Source: an uncultured Mucilaginibacter sp. (GTDB lineage Bacteria > Bacteroidota > Bacteroidia > Sphingobacteriales > Sphingobacteriaceae). Taken from it: a stretch of 7,928 nucleotides of DNA. This document shows, one piece after another, positions 1 through 6,178 of this stretch. The notes below the pieces were generated by a model. That model was not told the DNA's origin. It ran no database searches and saw only the letters and a program-made list of their open reading frames with translations. A program made the translations under genes and the position numbers. The stretch is taken from contig CAISKH010000682.1 in NCBI GenBank assembly GCA_903885865.1, positions 1-7,928 of the forward strand, in the 5' to 3' direction. Numbering within the stretch: position 1 is the stretch's first letter; every line of letters starts with the position of its first letter.

Positions 1-2436
1 AAATTTAAATCTGTAAACAAGATCCAGATCAATTGTTGAATAGCTTGGTAATAGAACCGGCTGATATGGAGTGGTTCCAAAGCCTGTGTTGGTTAGAAGG
101 CTCATATCATATGATGCAAAGAATCGGGTGTAATAGTTCCAGTTACCGCCAATTCTTACTTGCGGCAATACATCTACATCTAAACCTAAAGCCGCACTTG
201 TTTGAGCATTTGAAGCGGCTGTGCCACCAAAGTCGCCTATTACCAAACCTTTTAACGGTAATGAATTAATAGTTGTTGGAGTTGCGCCCGGTTTATCACT
301 GCTAACCAGGCCTGAACCTGAATTGGAAGTATAATGGTAATCGCCAATAGATAACATACCACTTAAAGTTACTGTTTTAACCGGACGAAATTTAGCGTCA
401 ACCTCTATACCCTGGTGCAATTCGTTTATACCGTTTATATTACCATAAGGAATTGAACCGTCCTGATTTGCGGGACCTGCAATAAGTTTCGCCCTGTCAT
501 TATACTGAGAACGGTACAGGTTTATGTTTGTACTGAACATAGCGCTTTTAAAACCATAACCTAACTCATAGCTAAATAGTTTTTCAAGTGTTTTGGTATC
601 ATTTATGCCGGTTGTTTTAGCATTAGGGAAAATAGTAGCAACCAACGGTGGTTTTTCTACTGTACCGATGTTAGCGAAAATATTATTCTGCTCATCAATG
701 TTAAAGTTAGCACCACCTTTTACCTGGAAACCAATAAAATTAACCCATGGCGACTGGCGTGAAGGGTTTGAATTCAGATAATCAAAAAAGTCTGTTTTTC
801 TGTTGCTGGTATTATTACCACCTACGGTTATGAAAGCAGACCAGGCATCTTTAACATATTCTGCCTGGGCAAAAACACCTTCAGAAAAAATGTCATAGTT
901 ATAATTCTGGTTGATCTTGTCTCCTGCTACTGTATGTCTGTTTGGATTATTTACATCAGAGTTATCAACCCAATATTGCCCGCCTAATAAGTTGTTGAGT
1001 ACATAATAGTTTTGCCTGTTGTAACCTCTTAGATCAATACCAGCCAATAAATCAATATTAGTGATGTGTTTTTTAAAGGTACTGATCAAACCATATTGTT
1101 TATGATTATTTTGAGCCTGGTTAATATAAGTTGCCGTGCTTCCGTCTGCGCTGGCCTTATTTGTATTAACAATAGCATTGAAGTCAATAGGCGAATAAAA
1201 ATCGCCCAATCTTGGAGCACTACCACCCGGATTGAGACCAGCTTGAGCACCTGTTAAATAAACGGCTGCGCCTGTACCGTATGAACCATATAATACGGTT
1301 GATAAAGATGTATTTGCATCGATTTTCCAATCATGGTTAATAGACAATAATGGTTTGTTATAACGGTTTATTTCTGCACTATAAGTTTTACCATTCAAAA
1401 TACCCCAGTCAGAGTTAAAGCGTTGTTCGCCTTGTGGTGCCGCACGGTAAGTATTTATAGTTTGATAAGTATAGCGCTGACCGTGGCTTTGAGAAGCGCC
1501 CATAAAGTTTATAGACAAGGTTTGATCTTTACTCAAAACCTTTGAAACGTTGGCAAAATAGCTATAACCGGTATAGTATAAACCTTCAGCATTACCATCG
1601 CCAGTACTTCTTGATAACAAGAATGAAGTAGCCCAACCGCTTGGAGTTAAACCGGTAGCATAAGAAATAGCGGTTTTTGAAGCACCATAACTACCGATAG
1701 ATTGTGCTACTGTACCACCTTCCTGGCTTTCCAGGCTTTTTGTACTGATGTTGATAGTACCACCCAATGATGGTACGGCCACACGCGATGCACTTAAGCC
1801 GCGTTGTACCTGCATTGAAGTAGTAACATCAGCCAGGCCGGCCCAGTCATTCCAGTAAATTTTGCCTGCTTCCGGGTCCTGAACGGGTAATCCGTTTATT
1901 AACAAGGCAAGGTTATTACTATTAAAGCCACGTATTGCTATACGCGAATCGCCATAACCGCCACCCGCTCTTGATACAGTTACACCCGGTGTAGCTTTTA
2001 AAAGCTCCGGAAACTCAGCTCCGGCACCTTTTTCTTCAATGAATTTGGCACCAACGGTTGATACGGCTATTGGAGTTTGCCTGTCAATAGCCAAAGCGTT
2101 GGCGTTTACAAAAACTTCTCCAATTGAACCTGATGAAGGATCAAGTAAAATTGTTCCGAGATCTTTTCCGGTTACCTTAACCTCTTTTGACACATAGCCG
2201 ATATAGGAAAATACCAAAGTACTACCCGCCGGCGCAGAAATCTTAAAAGAACCGTCAAGAGACGCTGCTGTTGCAACAGTTGTTCCTTTTACCAAAGCAG
2301 TAGCACCAATAAGTGCCTCTTTTGTTTGTGCGTCAAGCAGTTTGCCTGTAATTTGTGTTTGGGCATTCGCCATTTGCGCAAAACCAAAATACGCGGCAAT
2401 AAGGCAAATGAATAAAGAGAGTAGAAACTTCCTCAT
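1..2436 (-). CDS. TonB-dependent outer-membrane receptor with carboxypeptidase-regulatory-like domain (C-terminus beyond window)
   Basis: The minus strand is open from an ATG at 2436 through position 1, giving 812 codons without a stop; the last barrel strands lie outside the window. The protein would import a ligand across the outer membrane using TonB/ExbBD energy. Residues 1-25 form a signal peptide (MRKFLLSLFICLIAAYFGFA, then QMANA before QTQ), with possible cleavage after A20 or A25. Residues about 28-100 are a CarboxypepD_reg-like beta sandwich (ITGKLLDAQTKEALIGATA). A TonB-box-like stretch IGEVFVNAN lies near 105-113. Residues about 115-235 are the plug (LLKATPGVTV, IAIRGFNSNN, LLINGLPVQDPE, LGGTINISTKS). 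The rest alternates aromatic and polar residues like a beta barrel, ending in STIDLDLVYRFKF. No SusD-like partner gene lies within view, so a siderophore or other small ligand is as likely as a glycan. The substrate is unknown. The start is supported by the signal peptide and an A-rich leader. Confidence 0.93.
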   Translation of the reverse strand, partial: MRKFLLSLFICLIAAYFGFAQMANAQTQITGKLLDAQTKEALIGATALVKGTTVATAASLDGSFKISAPAGSTLVFSYIGYVSKEVKVTGKDLGTILLDPSSGSIGEVFVNANALAIDRQTPIAVSTVGAKFIEEKGAGAEFPELLKATPGVTVSRAGGGYGDSRIAIRGFNSNNLALLINGLPVQDPEAGKIYWNDWAGLADVTTSMQVQRGLSASRVAVPSLGGTINISTKSLESQEGGTVAQSIGSYGASKTAISYATGLTPSGWATSFLLSRSTGDGNAEGLYYTGYSYFANVSKVLSKDQTLSINFMGASQSHGQRYTYQTINTYRAAPQGEQRFNSDWGILNGKTYSAEINRYNKPLLSINHDWKIDANTSLSTVLYGSYGTGAAVYLTGAQAGLNPGGSAPRLGDFYSPIDFNAIVNTNKASADGSTATYINQAQNNHKQYGLISTFKKHITNIDLLAGIDLRGYNRQNYYVLNNLLGGQYWVDNSDVNNPNRHTVAGDKINQNYNYDIFSEGVFAQAEYVKDAWSAFITVGGNNTSNRKTDFFDYLNSNPSRQSPWVNFIGFQVKGGANFNIDEQNNIFANIGTVEKPPLVATIFPNAKTTGINDTKTLEKLFSYELGYGFKSAMFSTNINLYRSQYNDRAKLIAGPANQDGSIPYGNINGINELHQGIEVDAKFRPVKTVTLSGMLSIGDYHYTSNSGSGLVSSDKPGATPTTINSLPLKGLVIGDFGGTAASNAQTSAALGLDVDVLPQVRIGGNWNYYTRFFASYDMSLLTNTGFGTTPYQPVLLPSYSTIDLDLVYRFKF

Positions 2437-2479
2437 ACTTTTTGTTTTTTATGTGAATAAATGAATCAATTAATTACAA

Positions 2480-2487
2480 CAAATATA
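2480..2487 (-). promoter_or_regulatory. Candidate -7 promoter element of the TonB-dependent receptor
   Basis: Read on the minus strand this is TATATTTG, an exact match to the Bacteroidota -7 consensus TAnnTTTG, lying 43 bases upstream of the receptor ATG at 2436. It would give a short leader of roughly 35-40 bases. I see no good TTTG -33 element at the usual 19-21 base spacing, so the call rests on the -7 match and its position. Confidence 0.45.
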
Positions 2488-2692
2488 ATCTGCCATTACA
2501 TTAGTTGTATTAATTTAGTGTTAACAATTGCCAATAATTATTATGTTTTTATCAACATTTAATCATATAAGCCTTTAAATACAAAAAAATAACTACTTAT
2601 AAATGTAATACTCACAATTTTTATAGTTCATTTACATTCTATTAACCCATAGTTTTAGTAGGCATTGTGATACTCAAATGATGTTATTCCAT

Positions 2693-2711
2693 AAATGCGG
2701 TTTTCGCATTT
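2693..2711 (+). repeat. Perfect inverted repeat in the lpdA upstream region
   Basis: AAATGCG (2693-2699) and CGCATTT (2705-2711) are perfect inverted copies around a 5-base loop GTTTT. The right arm lies just upstream of the proposed -7 element at 2725, where a -33 contact would be expected. It could therefore be an operator-like site or a short stem. It is not followed by a T tract, so a terminator is unlikely. No binding protein can be named. Confidence 0.45.
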
Positions 2712-2732
2712 CAGCCCTTTTACTTAGCTTTG
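2701..2732 (+). promoter_or_regulatory. Candidate promoter of lpdA
   Basis: TAGCTTTG at 2725-2732 matches the Bacteroidota -7 element TAnnTTTG exactly. TTTTCG at 2701-2706 is an imperfect -33 element (consensus TTTG) at a spacing of 18 bases. Transcription would begin near 2738-2740, giving a leader of about 15 bases. The bases before the ATG are A/T-rich without a Shine-Dalgarno site, as is common in this phylum. Confidence 0.5.
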
Positions 2733-2754
2733 AATTTTTAACATTATAAAAATT

Positions 2755-4140
2755 ATGAACTACGATATAATTGTTATCGGGTCGGGCCCTGGAGGGTATG
2801 TAGCCGCCATACGCGCTGCCCAGTTAGGTTTAAAAACCGCGATAGTTGAAAAAGAATCATTAGGCGGAATTTGCCTTAACTGGGGCTGTATACCTACCAA
2901 AGCATTGTTAAAAAGTGCGCAGGTATTTGAATACTTTAACCATGCGGCCGACTATGGTATAAAAGTAAACGGCGGCGAGGTTGATTTTGAAAGCGTTATA
3001 AAAAGAAGTCGCGGCGTTGCCGACGGTATGAGCAAAGGCGTTCAGTTTTTAATGAAGAAAAATAAGATAGATGTAATAACGGGTTTCGGAAAACTAAAGG
3101 GAAAGAGTGTTATTGAAGTAAAAAACAACGATGGTGTAAAAGAGTTTACCGCTAAAAACATTATTTTAGCTACAGGCGGCCGCTCGCGCGAGTTGCCTAA
3201 CATTAAACAGGACCATAAAAAAGTAATTGGTTACCGTGAGGCCATGATATTGCCAAAGCAGCCAAAATCAATGATCGTTGTTGGGTCAGGAGCCATTGGT
3301 ATTGAGTTTGCTTATTTCTATAATTCAATTGGCACACAGGTTACCGTTGTTGAATACCTTGATAACATCGTTCCGCTTGAGGACGAAGAAATTTCAAAAC
3401 AACTGGCGCGCATCCTTAAAAAACAAGGCATCAACATCATGACGGGCGCAAATGTTGAATCGGTCGACTCGTCCGGTGAAAACTGTAAAGCAACTGTAAA
3501 AACCGCTGCCGGAACTGAAGTGCTGGAAGCTGAAATTGTTTTATCAGCTGTAGGCATTTCAACCAATATTGAAGGCATCGGCCTGGAAGAAAACGGTATT
3601 AAAACCGATAAAGGCAAAGTGTTGGTTGATGATTTTTACCGAACCAATGTTGAAGGCGTATATGCCATAGGCGATATTGTTAAGGGCCAGGCATTGGCCC
3701 ATGTTGCGTCTGCCGAAGGTATAATCTGTGTTGAAAAAATTGCGGGGCTAAATCCTGAGCCATTAGATTATAATAATATTCCCGGTTGTACCTACTGTAT
3801 GCCTGAGGTAGCCTCTGTTGGCTATACCGAAAAAACCGCTAAAGAGGCCGGGTATGAAATTAAAGTGGGCAAGTTTCCATTCTCCGCGTCAGGCAAGGCC
3901 AGCGCAGCCGGGGCCAAGGATGGCTTTGTAAAAGTAATATTTGATGCCAAATACGGCGAGTTTTTAGGAGCGCACATGCTGGGCTATAACGTTACCGAAA
4001 TGATAGCCGAAGTAGTTACAGCCCGCAAACTGGAAGCTACCGGGCACGAGATCATCAAATCGGTACACCCTCATCCTACTATGAGCGAAGCCGTTATGGA
4101 AGCTGCTGCCGACGCGTATGGGGAATGCATACATTTGTAG
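2755..4140 (+). CDS. lpdA: Dihydrolipoyl dehydrogenase (E3)
   Basis: This FAD-dependent homodimeric disulfide oxidoreductase reoxidises dihydrolipoamide on pyruvate, 2-oxoglutarate or branched-chain 2-oxoacid dehydrogenase complexes, and on the glycine cleavage H protein, with NAD+ as acceptor. The 461-residue length is normal for the family. Visible motifs are the FAD dinucleotide site GSGPGG (9-14), the redox disulfide in GGICLNWGCIPTK with C40 and C45, ATGG (139-142), the NAD site GSGAIG (177-182) ending at acidic E200, the second FAD motif YAIGD (303-307), and the dimer-domain HPHPTMSE with catalytic-type H440 and E445. The C-terminus YGECIHL is typical. The ATG at 2755 begins directly before the FAD-binding strand, so the start is secure. 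No E1 or E2 gene is adjacent, so it probably serves several complexes. The stop codon TAG touches a C-rich repeat, which continues toward the next gene. Confidence 0.97.
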   Translation: MNYDIIVIGSGPGGYVAAIRAAQLGLKTAIVEKESLGGICLNWGCIPTKALLKSAQVFEYFNHAADYGIKVNGGEVDFESVIKRSRGVADGMSKGVQFLMKKNKIDVITGFGKLKGKSVIEVKNNDGVKEFTAKNIILATGGRSRELPNIKQDHKKVIGYREAMILPKQPKSMIVVGSGAIGIEFAYFYNSIGTQVTVVEYLDNIVPLEDEEISKQLARILKKQGINIMTGANVESVDSSGENCKATVKTAAGTEVLEAEIVLSAVGISTNIEGIGLEENGIKTDKGKVLVDDFYRTNVEGVYAIGDIVKGQALAHVASAEGIICVEKIAGLNPEPLDYNNIPGCTYCMPEVASVGYTEKTAKEAGYEIKVGKFPFSASGKASAAGAKDGFVKVIFDAKYGEFLGAHMLGYNVTEMIAEVVTARKLEATGHEIIKSVHPHPTMSEAVMEAAADAYGECIHL

Positions 4141-4225
4141 CCCCCCAGCCCCCTACAGGGGGAGTAAGGGTATGTCTATTGTTTAATTATTTACTAATTG
4201 TTCCCCCTTCAGGGGGTTAGGGGGT
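4138..4225. repeat. Inverted pair of C/G-rich extragenic repeats filling the lpdA-hydrolase gap
   Basis: Copy 1 runs from about 4138 to 4164 on the plus strand, with C blocks at 4141-4146 and 4149-4153 and a G block at 4158-4162. Copy 2 occupies 4201-4225 in inverse orientation, with a C block at 4203-4207 and G blocks at 4212-4216 and 4220-4224. Each copy can fold alone, for example CCCCCTTCAGGGGG at 4203-4216. The two can also pair with each other: 4142-4153 against 4212-4224, and 4158-4163 against 4202-4207. The pair abuts the lpdA stop at one end and the ATG of the next gene at the other. Similar CCCCCTAACCCCCTGAAGGGGG-like elements are, from memory, scattered between genes in Sphingobacteriaceae and related genomes. 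That resemblance was not checked by search. A REP-like element is the best label. Confidence 0.75.
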
Positions 4226-5065
4226 ATGAACCTATACACTATCGATACCGGTTTTTTCAAATTAGACGGCGGTGCCATGTTTGGCGTGGTGCCTAAACTG
4301 ATATGGAACAAAACCAACCCTGCCGATGAGAATAATTTATGCACCTGGGCCATGCGCTGTTTATTGATTGAGGACGGAAAGCGGCTGATATTAATTGATA
4401 CGGGCATAGGCAATAAGCAGGACGAAAAGTTTTTTAGTCATTATTATTTGCATGGAGATGCCAGTTTAGATAGCTCATTGGCCGCGCATGGCTTTCACAG
4501 GGATGATATTACCGATGTATTTTTAACCCACCTCCATTTTGATCACGTTGGCGGGGCCGTTATACGGAATGGCGAAAAACTGGAGACAGCTTTTAAAAAC
4601 GCTACCTATTGGAGTAACGAAAAACATTGGGACTGGGCGGTAAACCCTAACGACCGCGAAAAAGCCTCGTTTTTAAAAGAGAATATACTGCCCATACAAG
4701 AAAGTGGCCAATTAAAGTTTGTTGAAGTTCACGACAATGTAAAATTTACGGAGCAAATAAGCGTACGCTTTGTACATGGCCATACGGAATCGATGATGCT
4801 GCCGTTAATAGATTACAAAGGAAAACAAATACTATACATGGCCGATCTGCTGCCATCTGTGGGGCACTTGCCACTCCCCTACGTAATGGCTTATGATATG
4901 TTTCCCTTACAAACATTAACTGAAAAAAAGGTGTTTTTAACCGAAGCGCTTAATAAAAACTATATTTTGTTCCTGGAGCATGATCCTGTTAACGAATGCT
5001 GTACCTTACAGCAAACAGAAAGGGGCATCCGTTTAAAGGAAACATTTAAACTGGATGAGTTATAA
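4226..5065 (+). CDS. Metallo-beta-lactamase-fold hydrolase, lactonase/glyoxalase-II-like
   Basis: This 279-residue, probably cytoplasmic protein has a complete dinuclear metal site: THLHFDH gives H102, H104, D106 and H107, followed by H186 in VHGHTES, bridging D207 in YMADLL, and H252 in LEHDP. The order and spacing resemble the N-acyl-homoserine-lactone lactonase/glyoxalase II branch rather than true beta-lactamases. LILIDTG (54-60) is the usual strand before the active site. There is no signal peptide. The N-terminal stretch TGFFKLDGGAMFGVVPK reads like a conserved part of the fold, which supports the ATG at 4226 although it directly follows a G-rich repeat. The gene lies 85 bases after lpdA with no clear promoter or terminator between, so read-through from lpdA is likely. 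The substrate is unknown; lactone, thioester or phosphodiester hydrolysis are all possible. Confidence 0.88.
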   Translation: MNLYTIDTGFFKLDGGAMFGVVPKLIWNKTNPADENNLCTWAMRCLLIEDGKRLILIDTGIGNKQDEKFFSHYYLHGDASLDSSLAAHGFHRDDITDVFLTHLHFDHVGGAVIRNGEKLETAFKNATYWSNEKHWDWAVNPNDREKASFLKENILPIQESGQLKFVEVHDNVKFTEQISVRFVHGHTESMMLPLIDYKGKQILYMADLLPSVGHLPLPYVMAYDMFPLQTLTEKKVFLTEALNKNYILFLEHDPVNECCTLQQTERGIRLKETFKLDEL

Positions 5066-5082
5066 TGCACCACAAAAATCAT

Positions 5083-5108
5083 GCAATTAATTGCTGATTA
5101 TGCATAAT
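5083..5108. repeat. Two adjacent 12-base perfect palindromes upstream of rpoD
   Basis: GCAATTAATTGC (5083-5094) and ATTATGCATAAT (5097-5108) are each fully self-complementary, with centres 14 bases apart. They lie after the hydrolase stop (5065) and about 45-60 bases upstream of the proposed rpoD -7 element. They could be operator sites for a dimeric regulator or a weak stem region behind the hydrolase gene. There is a T-run at 5117-5124, but the stems are A/T-rich and the tract is separated from them, so a strong terminator is doubtful. Confidence 0.5.
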
Positions 5109-5151
5109 ATAGAATGTTTTTTTTATACTAAAATATAGCAAAAACTTTTCG

Positions 5152-5159
5152 TACCTTTG
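5152..5159 (+). promoter_or_regulatory. Promoter -7 element of rpoD
   Basis: TACCTTTG, followed by CAC, matches the Bacteroidota -7 consensus TAnnTTTG exactly, and T(A)CCTTTGCA is a form often seen before strongly expressed genes in this phylum. Transcription should start near 5164-5167, leaving a leader of about 35 bases. No good TTTG -33 box is present at the usual spacing; only an A/T-rich stretch lies there. Confidence 0.65.
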
Positions 5160-5185
5160 CACGTTCAATTAAAAATCAAAGAATC

Positions 5186-5189
5186 GAGG
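5186..5189 (+). promoter_or_regulatory. Shine-Dalgarno-like GAGG before rpoD
   Basis: GAGG (in CGAGGT) lies 11 bases before the rpoD ATG at 5201. Most genes in this window start after A/T-rich leaders without such a site, so it stands out. Spacing is slightly long, and its use is uncertain because Bacteroidota ribosomes generally occlude the anti-Shine-Dalgarno sequence. Confidence 0.35.
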
Positions 5190-5200
5190 TTTATAAATAA

Positions 5201-6061
5201 ATGAGACAACTCAAAATAACCCAATCAATTACCAACCGTGAGTCGCAATCACTTGACAAATATCTTCACGAAATTGGTAAAGTTGACCTAATCACAGCCG
5301 AAGAAGAAGTAATATTAGCCCAAAAGATACGCGAAGGTGACCAGGCCGCTTTAGAGCGTCTAACCAAAACCAACCTGCGCTTCGTGGTATCAGTTGCAAA
5401 ACAATATCAAAACCAGGGTTTAACGCTGGGCGACCTGATAAACGAGGGTAACTTAGGCCTTATAAAAGCCGCCAAACGTTTTGATGAAACCAAAGGGTTT
5501 AAATTCATATCCTACGCGGTATGGTGGATACGTCAATCTATATTGCAGGCTATTGCCGAACAATCGCGTATTGTGCGTTTGCCGCTGAACCAGGTAGGTT
5601 CATTAAGCAAAATAAGCAAAGCTTTTTCCAAACTGGAGCAGGAATTTGAACGCGAGCCCTCACCCGAAGAACTGGCTGATATGCTGGAAACTACCGTTGA
5701 TAAAATTTCTGATACGCTTAGTAACTCGGGCCGCCATGTTTCTATGGATGCCCCATTTGTACAAGGTGAAGAAAATACCTTGCTGGATGTACTGGAAAAT
5801 TCAGAACCAAACACCGATTCGATATTAATTAACGAATCGTTGTCTGAAGAGATCAAACGTTCACTTTCAACATTAACCGAGCGTGAGCGCGAGATCATTG
5901 TATTGTTTTTCGGCTTAGGCACTAACCATCCCCTTTCGTTGGAGGAGATCGGCGAAAAATTTAACCTTACCCGCGAACGTGTAAGGCAGATAAAAGACAA
6001 GGCGCTGCAACGCCTGCGGCATACCAGCAGGAGTAAAATTCTGAAATCATATTTAGGGTAA
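5201..6061 (+). CDS. rpoD: Primary (housekeeping) RNA polymerase sigma factor, sigma-70 family
   Basis: This 286-residue protein directs RNA polymerase to most promoters. It has region 1.2 (about 17-48, LDKYLHEIGKVDLITAEEE), region 2 (about 50-122, with NLRFVVSVAKQY, GLTLGDLINEGNLGLIKA and the -10-recognition helix FISYAVWWIRQSI at 102-114), region 3 (about 134-200, including EREPSPEELADML), the linker SMDAPFVQGEE, and region 4 (about 222-282, with LTEREREIIVLFFGLG and the helix-turn-helix LSLEEIGEKFNLTRERVRQI at 246-265). Region 1.1 and the large non-conserved insert of proteobacterial RpoD are absent, as is typical of the compact Bacteroidota primary sigma factor that reads TAnnTTTG promoters. 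The first residues MRQLKITQSITNRESQSLDKY match the usual start of this group, supporting the ATG at 5201. The gene has its own promoter and terminator and so looks monocistronic. Confidence 0.96.
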   Translation: MRQLKITQSITNRESQSLDKYLHEIGKVDLITAEEEVILAQKIREGDQAALERLTKTNLRFVVSVAKQYQNQGLTLGDLINEGNLGLIKAAKRFDETKGFKFISYAVWWIRQSILQAIAEQSRIVRLPLNQVGSLSKISKAFSKLEQEFEREPSPEELADMLETTVDKISDTLSNSGRHVSMDAPFVQGEENTLLDVLENSEPNTDSILINESLSEEIKRSLSTLTEREREIIVLFFGLGTNHPLSLEEIGEKFNLTRERVRQIKDKALQRLRHTSRSKILKSYLG

Positions 6062-6068
6062 CCTAATT

Positions 6069-6095
6069 AAAGCCTTCCAATCGGAAGGCTTTTTT
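6069..6095 (+). terminator. Intrinsic terminator of rpoD
   Basis: A perfect 10-base-pair stem (AAAGCCTTCC at 6069-6078 and GGAAGGCTTT at 6083-6092) closes a 4-base loop AATC and runs into a T tract (6090-6095). It begins 7 bases after the rpoD stop codon. This is a textbook Rho-independent terminator and should separate rpoD from the downstream cassette. Confidence 0.92.
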
Positions 6096-6129
6096 GTTGT
6101 ACCTGTTTCCGATTGGAAGATCAACAAAA
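6092..6129 (+). repeat. Second stem-loop carrying an inverted copy of the terminator apex
   Basis: TTCCGATTGGAAG (6107-6119) is the exact reverse complement of 13 bases at the tip of the rpoD terminator (6074-6086). It is flanked by TTTTGTTG (6092-6099) and CAACAAAA (6122-6129), an 8-base inverted repeat. The RNA can thus form a second stem-loop, or its copy can pair with and open the first. It may be a duplicated or eroded terminator or part of a small repeat family. Confidence 0.5.
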
Positions 6130-6178
6130 TTTAATTTAACAATTCACGTTATTCACCTGATCTTATCCGGTTAGCTGA

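Larger units (their letters stand above)
2437..2754. other. Divergent intergenic region between receptor gene and lpdA
   Basis: This 318-base stretch is strongly AT-rich, with no convincing coding frame on either strand and no tRNA-like or recognised riboswitch-like fold. It separates two genes that start in opposite directions. It holds one -7-like element for each (2480-2487 minus, 2725-2732 plus) and a perfect 7-base-pair hairpin at 2693-2711. Nothing recognisable was seen in about 2490-2690. Confidence 0.7.

Noticed and set aside
33..269. Plus-strand open frame of 78 codons
   Set aside because: It lies antisense to the receptor's C-terminal barrel, whose minus-strand frame is continuous and recognisable. 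The same applies to the plus-strand frames at 593-781 and 1066-1257.
2437..2754. Riboswitch or small RNA in the divergent region
   Set aside because: No recognised conserved core; the only stem is the 7-base-pair hairpin, and both proposed leaders are too short for a riboswitch.
3318..3617. Minus-strand open frame of 99 codons
   Set aside because: Antisense to the NAD-binding part of lpdA; its low-complexity Ser/Pro-rich product is typical of a shadow frame.
4158..4224. G-quadruplex from the G blocks at 4158, 4168, 4212 and 4220
   Set aside because: The loop of about 41 bases is too long for a confident call, and each G block has a complementary C block nearby, making hairpins more likely.
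4183..4413. Minus-strand open frame of 76 codons running through the repeat
   Set aside because: It overlaps the conserved hydrolase N-terminus and begins in repeat sequence; no motif.
5533..6000. Minus-strand open frame of 155 codons
   Set aside because: Antisense to rpoD regions 3 and 4, serine-rich, with no recognisable motif.
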